64,000 nt of DNA. It comes from Aminithiophilus ramosus. GTDB taxonomy: Bacteria; Synergistota; Synergistia; Synergistales; Aminithiophilaceae. Positions 1 through 8,628 of the stretch are shown here, one piece after another; positions within the stretch are counted from its first letter, which is position 1, and each line of letters begins with the position of its first letter. The notes under the pieces were generated by a model, which was not told the DNA's origin, did not search any database, and saw nothing but the letters and a program-made list of their open reading frames with translations. The position numbers were made by a program, and so were the translations under genes. The stretch is from assembly GCF_018069705.1 (NCBI RefSeq), contig NZ_CP072943.1, positions 2,357,453 through 2,421,452 of the forward strand, written 5' to 3'.

Positions 1-1730
1 ACGCCCTCCTGGCCCGGCGCGACACGCTGGCCGTCATGCCCACAGGGGCGGGCAAGTCTCTCTGCTTCCAGATCCCGGCCCTCCTCTTCGACGGCCTCTC
101 CCTCGTCATCTCCCCGCTGATCTCTCTCATGAAGGACCAGGTCAGCGCCCTCAGACAGGCCGGAGTCGAGGCCGCCTACCTCAACAGCGCCCTCACGCCT
201 TCCCAGATGGAGACCGTCGTGGACAGGGCCCGGAAGGGGACCTACAAGATTCTCTACGTCGCGCCCGAACGGCTCCTGACGTCGGGATTCCTCTCCCTGG
301 TCCGCTCCTGCCCTCCCCCCTTCGTCGCCGTCGACGAGGCCCACTGCGTCTCCCAGTGGGGCCAGGACTTCCGCCCCGGCTATCTCGACATCGCCCCCTT
401 CATCGAGGGGCTCTCCGGCCGCCCCGTCCTAGGCGCCTTCACGGCCACGGCCACGCCCCAGGTCCGCGACGACGTGACGGCCCTCCTCTGTCTGCGCAAC
501 CCCCTCGTGACGACGACAGGCTTCGACAGGCCCAACCTGACCTTCGAGGTCCGCTCCCCCGCGAACAAGGAGGCGGAGCTGAAGGGCTTTCTCGCCGAGA
601 GAAGGGGCAAAAGCGGCATCGTCTACTGCCTGACGCGCAAAACCGTCGAGGAGGTCTGCGAAAGCCTCCGCGCGGCGGGCCACGAGGCCGTCCGCTACCA
701 CGGGGGCCTCGACCAGGAGGAGCGCCGCGAGAACCAGGAGCGCTTCCAGAAGGACGAGGCGACGGTCATGGTGGCCACCAACGCCTTCGGCATGGGCATC
801 GACAAGTCCAACGTGGCCTTCGTCGTCCACTACAACATGCCCAAAAACATCGAGAGCTACTACCAGGAGGCGGGCCGGGCCGGAAGGGACGGATCCCGCG
901 CCGAATGCGTCCTCTTCTACGGCGGGCGCGACGTCGTCACCAACCAGTTCCTCATCGAAAAGGGGGAAGAGGCCTCGGGCGACGACGAGGCGTCGCGCCT
1001 TTTCCGCGAGACGGAGCGGCGCCGCCTCCGCCAGATGACCCTCTACTGCCGCAGCCGCGACTGCCTCCGGGCTCGAATCCTCCGCTACTTCGGAGAGGAG
1101 TCTCCCGACCGCTGCGACAACTGCTCCAACTGCCTCCAGACCTTCAGGGAAGTCGACGTCACCGTCGAGGCCCAGAAGATCCTCTCCTGCGTCCTGCGCA
1201 TGAAGGGACGTTTCGGCGTCAAGCTCCTCATCGACACCCTCAGGGGATCGAAAAAGGCCAAGGTGCGCGAATTCGGCCTCGACGAGCTCTCCACCTACGG
1301 CATCATGGCCGACGAGAGCGAGGCCTCGCTGAAGGAAAAAATCGACGACCTCCTCTGCCGGGGCTACCTGACCGTCAGCGACGACCTTTCCCCCGTCGTC
1401 GGGACGACGGAAAAAGCCCGAGCCGTCCTCTTCCGCGGCGAAAAGCTCTTCATGAAGGTCCCCGAGCGCACGAGGCGGGCGCCGACGGCGACGGCGGAAC
1501 CGGCGGCCGACGGAGCCCTCTTCGACCGTCTCCGGGCCATCCGCAAGGGCCTCGCCGACAGCCAGGGCGTCCCGGCCTTCGTCATCTTCTCCGACGCCAC
1601 CCTGCGCCAGATGTGCGCCGACCACCCCCGCACGGAAGAGGAGCTCCTTCAGATCTCCGGCGTGGGCCAGGCCAAACTCCGCCAGTACGGAGCGGCCTTT
1701 CTGGAGGTGCTGAGGGACGAACGGCGCTGA
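1..1730 (+). CDS. recQ: ATP-dependent DNA helicase RecQ, 5'-truncated by the window edge
   Basis: RecQ is a 3'-5' DNA helicase of recombinational repair and replication restart. The reading frame is already open at base 3, so the start codon lies outside the window and the first internal ATG (36) is not the start. Visible parts in order: Walker A PTGAGKS just after base 36, the DEAH box followed by CVSQWGQDFRPGY (about base 333), helicase C-terminal motifs ending in QEAGRAGRDG, the RecQ-C-terminal zinc site (four cysteines over about 30 residues near base 1050-1135), and a C-terminal HRDC domain (last 65 residues). Only the extreme N-terminus, normally a few tens of residues, is missing. A strong terminator follows at 1886. 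The assignment is secure from the motif order. Confidence 0.96.
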   Translation, partial: ALLARRDTLAVMPTGAGKSLCFQIPALLFDGLSLVISPLISLMKDQVSALRQAGVEAAYLNSALTPSQMETVVDRARKGTYKILYVAPERLLTSGFLSLVRSCPPPFVAVDEAHCVSQWGQDFRPGYLDIAPFIEGLSGRPVLGAFTATATPQVRDDVTALLCLRNPLVTTTGFDRPNLTFEVRSPANKEAELKGFLAERRGKSGIVYCLTRKTVEEVCESLRAAGHEAVRYHGGLDQEERRENQERFQKDEATVMVATNAFGMGIDKSNVAFVVHYNMPKNIESYYQEAGRAGRDGSRAECVLFYGGRDVVTNQFLIEKGEEASGDDEASRLFRETERRRLRQMTLYCRSRDCLRARILRYFGEESPDRCDNCSNCLQTFREVDVTVEAQKILSCVLRMKGRFGVKLLIDTLRGSKKAKVREFGLDELSTYGIMADESEASLKEKIDDLLCRGYLTVSDDLSPVVGTTEKARAVLFRGEKLFMKVPERTRRAPTATAEPAADGALFDRLRAIRKGLADSQGVPAFVIFSDATLRQMCADHPRTEEELLQISGVGQAKLRQYGAAFLEVLRDERR

Positions 1731-1885
1731 AGATCGAGCGCCAAGAGGGGGGGGACCCGACGGAAACGGACCGGCCCCTCAGGGAAATGCCCCCTCCGAT
1801 GGCGGCTCGACTAGGAGCCACCTCACGGGAAAAGGGGCCTCCTTTTTCGGCCCTCCCTCAAAAAAAGACCGGACTCGCAGATCGC

Positions 1886-1935
1886 AAGGATGAAGGCCCT
1901 CGGAACGGGATCGTTCCGAGGGCCTTCATCCTTTT
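1886..1935 (+). terminator. Rho-independent terminator of recQ
   Basis: A perfect 22-bp inverted repeat (1886-1907 with 1912-1933) has a 4-base loop GGAT and runs into a short T tract (1932-1935). It lies about 155 bases after the recQ stop and no gene is seen between. The symmetry could also stop transcription from the other strand. Confidence 0.85.
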
Positions 1936-2005
1936 CCGACGGGCCCCCGCGTCTGCAGAGGGACGGGGCTTCCGATCGCACTCATATGCAACATCCATAT
2001 TTTTC

Positions 2006-2063
2006 TTGACAATCGAAATGGAGGGCTGTAGGATTTGGGATATATTTTAGGATATATTTTGGG
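2006..2063 (+). promoter_or_regulatory. Candidate promoter and tandem repeat upstream of the AGCS cluster
   Basis: A consensus -35 TTGACA (2006-2011) is followed after 17 bases by TAGGAT (2029-2034). Directly downstream lie two copies of GGATATATTTT (2038-2048 and 2050-2060) and a further GGGATC. The repeat spans about one helical turn (12-bp period) and could bind the GntR regulator encoded at 6502. The rest of 1936-2436 shows no gene, only A+T-rich leader sequence. Promoter and operator roles are inferred. Confidence 0.5.
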
Positions 2064-2436
2064 ATCCAATTTGATTAAAAAAACAAACAGAATAGGTCTA
2101 AAAAAATAAATTTCCGTCGGACGAAAAGAGCGGGCTACCGCCATCTGTCGCGGTGAGGTTCTTCCTGCCCCCCTCGGCCGGAGACACGGCCCCCTCCCGG
2201 GAGCCAGAGCCCTCCTGACCGCGAGCGGGAAGCCATCCGGATCGCAGACGCGATGAAATTTAAAGTAAAATTCAATTTAAAATCGCGAAGCAACCGGCAG
2301 GACCTTCAAAAGGAGCGAGGAGGTCACCGAATGAACAGCAGTTGACCAGGGCACCGGCATGACACTCAAACTCGTGACAGAGCAACTCGGGTGACCGGGC
2401 AATGCCCCCCATGGCCGTAGACAGGAGGAACCGACA

Positions 2437-3972
2437 ATGAGCTCTTTGTTCGACTTCATAAATGTCTTGTTTGCCAGCGTGGTTCCCGTCGCAGATTTTC
2501 TATGGGACTTTCCGACGAACTACGATTGGTATTCGAGCATTCCCATCGTCGGAAAGTTTTCCGTGGCCTTCATCCTGCTGTTGGGCGGAGGCATCTATTT
2601 CACTATCGGCCTCAAATTCGTACAGATCACTCAGTTCAAGAACAGCTACAGACAGCTGATGAGCCGGCAGCGAAGCGGCATCGGCACGTCGGCCCTTTCC
2701 GCCTTCCTGCTGAGCCTGGGGATGCGGGTCGGCGCGGGCAATATCGTGGGAGTCACCGGCGCCGTCACGTTGGGCGGTCCAGGTGCCATTTTCTGGATGT
2801 GGCTCGCGGCCTTCCTGGGCATGTCGACGGCTTTCGGAGAGGCGACGCTGGCACAGATATACAAAGAACAGAAGGGCAACGAATATGTGGGAGGATTCAC
2901 CTTCTACATCCAGAAAATCTGGGGAGACAAAAGGTTCATCGGCGTAGGCATGTGCGTCATCTATCTCATCTACAACATGCTCAGCATTCCCGTCCATACC
3001 TTTCATGTGTTCACCGCAGCAAGCTCTATCGTGAAAGAATTCTCCGATAAGGCCCTATCGACTACGGGCATCGAATATTATTCCATCGCCCTGTTCATCG
3101 TAATCTCTCTGGCAATCATCACCTTCGGCGGCGTGAGGCGCGTAACCAAAGTTACAGATAAAGTCGTTCCGATCATGGCGATGCTGTACGTACTGGTCGT
3201 CCTGGCGCTGATTCTGATGAATCTCAACAAGGTGCCTCTGTTTTTCTTTTCAGTATTCAAAGGGGCCTTTTCTCCTGATGCCATTTTCGGAGGAGCTTTC
3301 GGGATAGCCCTATCGCAAGGGCTGAAAAGAGGGCTTTTATCCAATGAAGCAGGAATGGGAACCGTGACTCAAGCCTCATCGATCGCCGACGCGAATCACC
3401 CCTGTGAACAGGGCTTTGTCCAGGCCTTGGGCGTCTTTTTCGACACGATTATCATCTGCTCCCTTACCGGATTCATTCTGACGGCAGGTCAGCTGTGGAC
3501 GACAAACAGCAACTGGTCCGATCTGAAGGTCGACAAAATAGCGACCTACCTGACCTCCATCAAAGAGCTGGTCCCAGGGACGACGCTTGACAGCGTCATC
3601 GTCGTATTCGCATCAGTGGCATTCGGCCTCTTCGCATTCACCACGCTGCTCGGCGACCTTGTTTTCACAGAAATTGCGGCAAACAAAATATCCCAAAAAG
3701 AAAGTTTCATGAAAGCGATGAGGTCGATCGGAGCGCTGGTATTTGTCCCCTTAGGCGTTCTTACCGTTCTGGCCGGTCTCCAATTGGATAATTTATGGTA
3801 CGTATCCGACTTGATCAACGTCATTCTCATTCTAATAAACATACCCACCATGATTGTAGGCAGAAAAATAATAATTAAAGCCTATGACAACTATTTGAAT
3901 TCCGATGGAAGTCGTTTCCTATCCTCGGACATCGGGATCGAGACAGAAGTATGGAACGGAAAGAAAGATTAG
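2437..3972 (+). CDS. Sodium:amino-acid symporter, AGCS family
   Basis: A 511-residue multi-spanning membrane protein of the alanine/glycine:cation symporter family (DagA/AlsT type), importing a small neutral amino acid or derivative with Na+. The family signature is clear in the first third: LGMRVGAGNIVGV followed by a Gly/Pro-rich turn and a helix containing FWMW (about residues 88-125), then alternating hydrophobic helices to the C-terminus, with NEAGMGT near residue 305. Length is slightly above the usual 450-490. The start is fixed by AGGAGG eight bases before ATG 2437. It is the first gene of a cluster with a racemase and two NodB-fold proteins, which suggests the imported compound is their substrate. 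G+C is lower than in recQ or mutAB. Specificity cannot be read. Confidence 0.9.
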   Translation: MSSLFDFINVLFASVVPVADFLWDFPTNYDWYSSIPIVGKFSVAFILLLGGGIYFTIGLKFVQITQFKNSYRQLMSRQRSGIGTSALSAFLLSLGMRVGAGNIVGVTGAVTLGGPGAIFWMWLAAFLGMSTAFGEATLAQIYKEQKGNEYVGGFTFYIQKIWGDKRFIGVGMCVIYLIYNMLSIPVHTFHVFTAASSIVKEFSDKALSTTGIEYYSIALFIVISLAIITFGGVRRVTKVTDKVVPIMAMLYVLVVLALILMNLNKVPLFFFSVFKGAFSPDAIFGGAFGIALSQGLKRGLLSNEAGMGTVTQASSIADANHPCEQGFVQALGVFFDTIIICSLTGFILTAGQLWTTNSNWSDLKVDKIATYLTSIKELVPGTTLDSVIVVFASVAFGLFAFTTLLGDLVFTEIAANKISQKESFMKAMRSIGALVFVPLGVLTVLAGLQLDNLWYVSDLINVILILINIPTMIVGRKIIIKAYDNYLNSDGSRFLSSDIGIETEVWNGKKD

Positions 3973-3977
3973 CCAAA

Positions 3978-4700
3978 ATGAAAATCAAGTGCATCATGCC
4001 TGACAAGGCCATGGATAGGGACACTTTAAACAAAAGGGAAATAATGCTCAAAAAAGTACTCGCACCTGACGTGGAAGTCTCCGTGGATTGCATCAAGCAC
4101 GGTCCGGATGAATTGGATTGTTATACCGACGAAGCCTTTGCCGCTTCGGAAATGGTCAAAGAGGCCATACTGGCGGAAAAAGCAGGATACAACGCGATTG
4201 TGACCTACTGCTTCAGCGATATAGGCCTGGATGCCATCAGAGAAAACGTTTCCGTTCCCGTCATAGGTCCCTTTGAAACGACACTCTCGGCCGCGGGAAT
4301 GCTGTGCAATCGCTTCACGGTGATAACGACGGAAAAGCGAAACGTGCCTAGGACCTACAGGCGGCTGATGAAGAACGCCATTGCCAGAGAAAAATTAAAA
4401 ACCGTAAAATCTCTGGACATCCCCATCGGGGAGTTGCGAACGCGCCCGGACGCGGCCCTGCTCTATCTGACCAAGACGTGCAAAGAAGCGATAGCGGAAG
4501 GAGCGGACGGCATCATTCTCGGCTGCCTCGGCATGGCCATGTACAGCGAGGAAATAAAAAATAAATTAAATATCAACATATTCAACCCGGCACTCCTTGC
4601 CGCAGCCTACGCGGAGCTGTGCGTCAGAACAGCCATGACTCACAGCGAAAGCAATTATCCCAAATTCACGAACGCAAGCAACATACGCATGGAGGACTGA
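3978..4700 (+). CDS. Asp/Glu/hydantoin racemase family protein
   Basis: A 240-residue protein of the two-cysteine, cofactor-independent racemase superfamily, closest in pattern to hydantoin racemases. The N-terminal catalytic Cys sits in VTYCFSDIGLDA and the C-terminal one in IILGCLGMAM, with the family phosphate/carboxylate loop VIGPFETT between them. An upstream in-frame ATG at 3951 overlaps the symporter gene by 22 bases; I prefer ATG 3978, because homologs start with a lysine-rich strand such as MKIKCIMP. It follows the symporter stop after 5 bases and precedes the NodB gene by one base, so the genes are co-transcribed. It could act on a hydantoin, another cyclic ureide or a free amino acid; the neighbouring NodB-fold hydrolase favours a cyclic amide, which is inference. 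Confidence 0.8.
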   Translation: MKIKCIMPDKAMDRDTLNKREIMLKKVLAPDVEVSVDCIKHGPDELDCYTDEAFAASEMVKEAILAEKAGYNAIVTYCFSDIGLDAIRENVSVPVIGPFETTLSAAGMLCNRFTVITTEKRNVPRTYRRLMKNAIAREKLKTVKSLDIPIGELRTRPDAALLYLTKTCKEAIAEGADGIILGCLGMAMYSEEIKNKLNINIFNPALLAAAYAELCVRTAMTHSESNYPKFTNASNIRMED

Positions 4701-4701
4701 G

Positions 4702-5568
4702 ATGGAAAAACTCCTCTGGCCGGATGGCAAGAAATGCGCCGTCATGTTCTCCTTCGATCTGGATGGCGACACCACATGGGAAAACGGGAACAAGGGATTG
4801 CCCTATGGCGATCAATACATTAAATCACTTTCCGTAGGTCAGTATGGCCCCAAACGAGGCGTTTACAATATACTGGATCTACTGGATAAATACGGCGTGA
4901 AAGGCACTTTCTATATACCGGGCCTGACAGCGGAACGATATCCAGAGGCCGTCAAGACAATAGCCAATGCGGGACATGAAATCGGCCATCACGGCTACGC
5001 TCACGAAAGATTTGCGGGAAAAACCGTAGAAGAACAGATAGAAATCATTGAAAAAAGTCAAGCGATATTCAAAAAGTTAATAGGACATGAAGCTGAAGGG
5101 TTTAGAACCCCTTCTGGGGATTGGTCTATTGAAACTCCCAAATTACTATATGAAAGAGGATTTAAATATTCTAGCTCCATGAGAGGAGACGATAAGCCCT
5201 ACAGAACAATAATAGATGGAAAAAAAACTAATTTTATCGAAATTCCAACCAAATGGGAACTTGATGACTATGTTGCCATGGCATATAACTTATACCCGGC
5301 AGAGCCATGTGGAATCGATAGAATTTCCATATACAAAAATGTGCTCGATAATTTTCTATGGGAATTTGAAGGAGCATATAAATATGGGCTTTGCATTTCA
5401 TATATGATGCATCCACAGGTATCGGGAACTCCTGGAAAAATAATGATTCTCGACCACTTGCTCAGAAAAATTTCCAAAATGAATGAAGTTTTTGTAGGAA
5501 CCGGCAAGGAGATCGCAGATTGGTACAGAAATATTGATTCTTCGCAAAAGGACAGACGCCATGTATAG
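4702..5568 (+). CDS. NodB-fold polysaccharide deacetylase/cyclic amidohydrolase family protein (active-site intact)
   Basis: A 288-residue metal-dependent deacetylase-fold enzyme. Residues expected for catalysis are present: D19 and D21 in FSFDLDGD, the metal pair H97-x3-H101 in HHGYAH, the GFRTP motif (about 133-137) and H237 in MMHPQ. The closest pattern is the PgdA/PuuE-type subgroup, which includes allantoinases and cyclic imide hydrolases as well as peptidoglycan deacetylases. There is no signal peptide, so it acts in the cytoplasm, which argues against cell-wall deacetylation. With a hydantoin-racemase-like gene one base upstream, ring opening of a cyclic amide or ureide is the best inference. 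Its stop overlaps the start of a diverged paralog. The second half of the gene is strikingly A+T-rich compared with flanking genes. Confidence 0.8.
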   Translation: MEKLLWPDGKKCAVMFSFDLDGDTTWENGNKGLPYGDQYIKSLSVGQYGPKRGVYNILDLLDKYGVKGTFYIPGLTAERYPEAVKTIANAGHEIGHHGYAHERFAGKTVEEQIEIIEKSQAIFKKLIGHEAEGFRTPSGDWSIETPKLLYERGFKYSSSMRGDDKPYRTIIDGKKTNFIEIPTKWELDDYVAMAYNLYPAEPCGIDRISIYKNVLDNFLWEFEGAYKYGLCISYMMHPQVSGTPGKIMILDHLLRKISKMNEVFVGTGKEIADWYRNIDSSQKDRRHV

Positions 5569-6391
5569 AAAAAGCATAAATTGGCCAAATAAGTCCAAAT
5601 GCGCTGTATCTATAACAATAAACCTGAGCGCAGAGTTATTCTGGCTACAACTTGATCAAACATGCTACGACAAACCAAAAACATTATCAATGGGACAATA
5701 TGGAATGACTAATGGATTAAAAAGAGTTCTCGACACCTTGGGTCAAAAAAACATTAAAGCTACTTTTTTTGTTCCAGGGAAAGTTGCAGAGCTCTACCCC
5801 CTTGAGATGCAAGACGTACTCAACAGGAATCATGAAATTGCGTGCAGTGGATATGATTATATTAATCTAGGCATAGAAGATCCGATCTGCCAAGAAAACG
5901 ACATCAGCAGAGGCGTTAATGCCATTAAAAAAATATGCAACATGACCCCCCTGGGATTCCGAGCTCCCGTTGGAGAGCTCAGCAAAGAGACTCTACGCAT
6001 AGCACATAAATATGGAATGAAATATTCGAGCAATTTATCAGACGATGATAGACCCTACTACCTCGACATCGGAAGCGAAATGAAGATGCTGGAAATTCCA
6101 ATTCACTGGTCTTTGTATGACTTTCCTTATTTCGCTTTCAATTACAGACCCGCATTTCCAATAGGACAGGGGCGTTTAGCCAATTACTCAGGAGTACTAT
6201 CTAACTGGATTGATGAATTTGAAGGATTTTACGAATATGGATTGTGCTACGTGCTACAACTGGAGCCTCAAACCATAGGAAATCCCGGACGCATACGCAT
6301 ACTTGAAGATACATTAAACTATATCACTCAAAAAAACAATGTGTGGATTGCGACTGGACAAGAAATATACGAATACATGGAAAACAAGTAA
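5561..6391 (+). CDS. NodB-fold paralog lacking the metal and catalytic residues (probable pseudoenzyme)
   Basis: A 276-residue paralog of the preceding protein, colinear along its whole length: both share SMGQYG/SVGQYG, a KATFF/KGTFY strand, GFRAP/GFRTP, KYSS and a matching C-terminal half. Every residue expected for chemistry has changed: D19 and D21 become N21 and S23, the H-x3-H metal pair becomes S96 and Y100, and the C-terminal catalytic His becomes E235. The frame is intact and the start ATG 5561 overlaps the upstream stop by 8 bases after a GGA-containing ribosome site, so it is translationally coupled rather than decaying. It may be a non-catalytic partner or regulator of the active paralog. 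Base composition is A+T-rich (22 G+C in the 60 bases from 5641). Confidence 0.75.
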   Translation: MYRKSINWPNKSKCAVSITINLSAELFWLQLDQTCYDKPKTLSMGQYGMTNGLKRVLDTLGQKNIKATFFVPGKVAELYPLEMQDVLNRNHEIACSGYDYINLGIEDPICQENDISRGVNAIKKICNMTPLGFRAPVGELSKETLRIAHKYGMKYSSNLSDDDRPYYLDIGSEMKMLEIPIHWSLYDFPYFAFNYRPAFPIGQGRLANYSGVLSNWIDEFEGFYEYGLCYVLQLEPQTIGNPGRIRILEDTLNYITQKNNVWIATGQEIYEYMENK

Positions 6392-6501
6392 ATCACCATA
6401 ACCCCCTACAGATAATCAAACAAGCATGATGTATTATTTTAAACATTCCGCTTCGACATTTTGATAGGCACTTCCCAAAACCAGGAAGCGAGGTATAGGG
6501 C

Positions 6502-7194
6502 TTGGAAGTCAAATCTGCTGAGGATAAAGCCTATAAGGCAATTATTCGATTGATTCTTGAGCAAAAATATCCTCCAGGTTCTTCTCTCGTGGAAGCGCAA
6601 TTGGCTGAAGACTTGGGAATGAGCCGGACTCCCATTCGGAGTGCGCTACGCAGGCTCACTACGGATGGATTTCTTGAAAATCCATTCAATAGAAGCTGCC
6701 GTGTGCCTAAGATTTCCAGGAAAGACCTTGAAAAACTCTTCAACTTACGTCTGCTCATGGAGTCTCATGCCGCCCATGAGGCCGCCATTAACGCTTCGGA
6801 CGAAAGAAAAGAAGAATTTGAACAGTTGATAGAAAAAGAACGAGAAAGCTACTACACAGGGGACAAAAATCTATATGAAATTAACCAACAAATTCATTTC
6901 GGTATCGCAAATCTTTCCGACAACCCCTACTTGGCAGGAGCTATCAAGCCCCTTTTCTGGAGATCGGAATTATATGTTTTCTTTTTCGACACTTTCTACG
7001 TCAGCAACGAGAGGAAACCCCTTCTTAGAGATCCAGATAAATCCAGAAGCCACCGAGAGCACAAAGAACTGATTCGTGCGATCTTCAGCAGAGCCCCGGA
7101 GGATGCCCGAGAAATCATGAAAACCCATATCCTTTCGACTCGAAAGATGCTGACGACGAACGCAAGTTTTCAAAAAGGCTTCAAGGAGATGTAA
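6502..7194 (+). CDS. GntR-family transcriptional regulator (FadR/FCD subfamily)
   Basis: A 230-residue regulator with an N-terminal winged helix (LAEDLGMSRTPIRSALRRL, about residues 34-52) and an all-helical FCD effector domain over the rest. The start is a TTG codon at 6502, preceded by GAGG; no better ATG lies near. It sits 110 bases after the NodB paralog on the same strand and probably controls this cluster in response to its substrate. A repeat of GGATATATTTT downstream of the promoter at 2006 is a candidate site. FCD proteins usually bind small carboxylates through metal-coordinating histidines. A similar regulator in this window (15377) shares the IFY-YFDSFY-like C-terminal segment, so the two are related. 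Confidence 0.87.
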   Translation: MEVKSAEDKAYKAIIRLILEQKYPPGSSLVEAQLAEDLGMSRTPIRSALRRLTTDGFLENPFNRSCRVPKISRKDLEKLFNLRLLMESHAAHEAAINASDERKEEFEQLIEKERESYYTGDKNLYEINQQIHFGIANLSDNPYLAGAIKPLFWRSELYVFFFDTFYVSNERKPLLRDPDKSRSHREHKELIRAIFSRAPEDAREIMKTHILSTRKMLTTNASFQKGFKEM

Positions 7195-7229
7195 TTCATT
7201 TATTTTCATCATGGTAGGGAGGCAGTGAA

Positions 7230-8204
7230 ATGACCACGGTAAACGCGACGATGGAAAAGGCCGTCAAGAAGGCCTGCAACGATTACGGCGAAAAATGGTT
7301 CACCGACACCTCCTCTTTCGAGGAGAATCTGATCCACGTATGGGGGAGGAAATGGAGCGTCTCCTCTGAAGTGGAAAAGCTGCGGGCCGTTCTGCTGCGA
7401 AGGCCCGGCAGGGAGATCGAAAGGGTGACCGATCCCGCCGATTGCCGATGGAAGGCCCTTATGGACGTCGAGAAGGCACGGGACCAGCACGACGCCATGG
7501 CCCAGATCTACCGGGATCACGGCGTCGAGGTCTTCTACGTCGAAGATCAGCGGGAAGATCGTCCCAATGCCCTTTTCATGAGAGACAACGTCCTGGGCAC
7601 TCCGGAAGGGGCGATTCTCTGCCGTCAGTCGACTCCTTTCCGACGGGGGGAGGAGCGGGCCGTCGCCGCGGCACTCGGCAAGATCGGCTGTCCGATCGTC
7701 CGGACGATTTCCGGGACGGGGGTTTTCGAGGGCGCCTGCGCCATGTGGATCGATCGCGAGACGATTCTTCTCGGCACGGGAGTCCGGGCAAACGCGGAGG
7801 GAGTCCGACAAGTGGAGGAAGTGTTGCGACCCATGGGGGTCAAGAACTTCATTCACTACCAGATTTCCTGGGGACACGCCCACCTGGACGGACTGATGAC
7901 TCCTGTGGATCGGAAAAAAATCCTCATCTTCCCCTGGCAGTCTCCCTACGATGTCGTGAAGCCCCTGATGGACCGAGGCTTCGAAATCATCGAGGCTCCC
8001 TCCATCGAGGAAGTGAAGACGGGAAGTGCCATCAACATGGTCGCTCTGGAGCCCGGAGTCATGCTCATGTCGGCGGGGAACCCCGAAACCACGAAAGCTC
8101 TGGAAAAGCGCGGCGTCGAGGTCATCCACGTCGACATCTCGGAGCTGCGGAAAGGGTTCGGCGCCCTCCACTGCATGACGGCGTTCCTCGCCAGGGAGGC
8201 CTAA
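7230..8204 (+). CDS. Guanidino-group-modifying enzyme (arginine deiminase / DDAH / amidinotransferase superfamily)
   Basis: A 324-residue protein of the pentein-fold superfamily whose members hydrolyse or transfer the amidino group of arginine derivatives through a covalent cysteine intermediate. The expected residues are visible: R118-D119-N120 (substrate carboxylate/guanidine binding), E167-G168 in GVFEGAC, the His of HLDG (H218, D220) and the nucleophile C315 in GALHCMTAFL near the C-terminus. It starts at ATG 7230 after AGGGAGG. Base composition returns here to the high-G+C level of the rest of the window, unlike the genes just upstream, so the low-G+C block ends before it. Whether it acts on arginine, a methylated arginine or another guanidino compound cannot be decided from sequence. 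Confidence 0.8.
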   Translation: MTTVNATMEKAVKKACNDYGEKWFTDTSSFEENLIHVWGRKWSVSSEVEKLRAVLLRRPGREIERVTDPADCRWKALMDVEKARDQHDAMAQIYRDHGVEVFYVEDQREDRPNALFMRDNVLGTPEGAILCRQSTPFRRGEERAVAAALGKIGCPIVRTISGTGVFEGACAMWIDRETILLGTGVRANAEGVRQVEEVLRPMGVKNFIHYQISWGHAHLDGLMTPVDRKKILIFPWQSPYDVVKPLMDRGFEIIEAPSIEEVKTGSAINMVALEPGVMLMSAGNPETTKALEKRGVEVIHVDISELRKGFGALHCMTAFLAREA

Positions 8205-8311
8205 CATCGCCCCTGCGCACCGGACAGGTCCCGCCATCAACTTCCAGGGGGAAAGAATGGTGTAATTTTTCGAATTTTGCGCTTTTTACGATCAATCTTC
8301 ACGGCTTTTCC

Positions 8312-8341
8312 TTGACAGGTTCCGGCCGTGGTGGGTATGAT
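8312..8341 (+). promoter_or_regulatory. Sigma-70-type promoter of the mutAB-meaB operon
   Basis: A perfect -35 TTGACA (8312-8317) and a -10 TATGAT (8336-8341), spaced by 18 bases, sit just upstream of the riboswitch. A transcript starting about 8348 would contain the whole aptamer. The 8205-8311 stretch before it holds no gene. Confidence 0.75.
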
Positions 8342-8344
8342 GCA

Positions 8345-8525
8345 GCGACAAGGGACCTTTCAAGGCCCCCCATAGGTCGCAGACGTTCGGGAATCCGGTG
8401 CGAATCCGGAACGGCCCCGCCACTGTAACCTCGACGAAACCGCGGAAGCCACCGATCTCTTTCGGGAAGGCGCGGGAGTAGGACGAAGGGAAGTCAGGAG
8501 ACCGGTCTGCGGCAGAGCTAGGCCG
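8345..8525 (+). promoter_or_regulatory. Cobalamin (B12) riboswitch
   Basis: The conserved cobalamin aptamer core is present in order: GGGAATCCGGTGCGAATCC (from 8390), the catalytic-core string GCCCCGCCACTGTAA (8414-8428), a GGGAAGG-type segment followed by GGGAGTAGGACGA (8464-8486), and the B12 box AAGTCAGGAGACC (8491-8503). It lies between a strong promoter and an intrinsic terminator that precedes mutA. It therefore likely represses by transcription termination when adenosylcobalamin is abundant. The exact 5' and 3' ends of the aptamer are approximate. Confidence 0.93.
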
Positions 8526-8595
8526 AGTCTGCGCGGGCGGACGTTGCCGGGGGAGAGGAAGGAACCGGCCGTTTTCCTCTTTCCGTTGCGACGAT

Positions 8596-8628
8596 AAGAC
8601 TGCCCCGTTGTCAGGGGCAGTCTTTTTT
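8596..8628 (+). terminator. Riboswitch expression-platform terminator
   Basis: An 11-bp perfect stem (8596-8606 with 8614-8624), a 7-base loop and a run of T (8623-8628) form a canonical intrinsic terminator between the B12 aptamer and mutA. Its position, 36 bases before the mutA start, identifies it as the switch output. Confidence 0.88.

Noticed and set aside
2508-2700. Prophage or integrative element around the low-G+C block
   Set aside because: No integrase, phage structural gene or attachment-site duplication was seen at its borders; composition alone supports transfer but not the vehicle.
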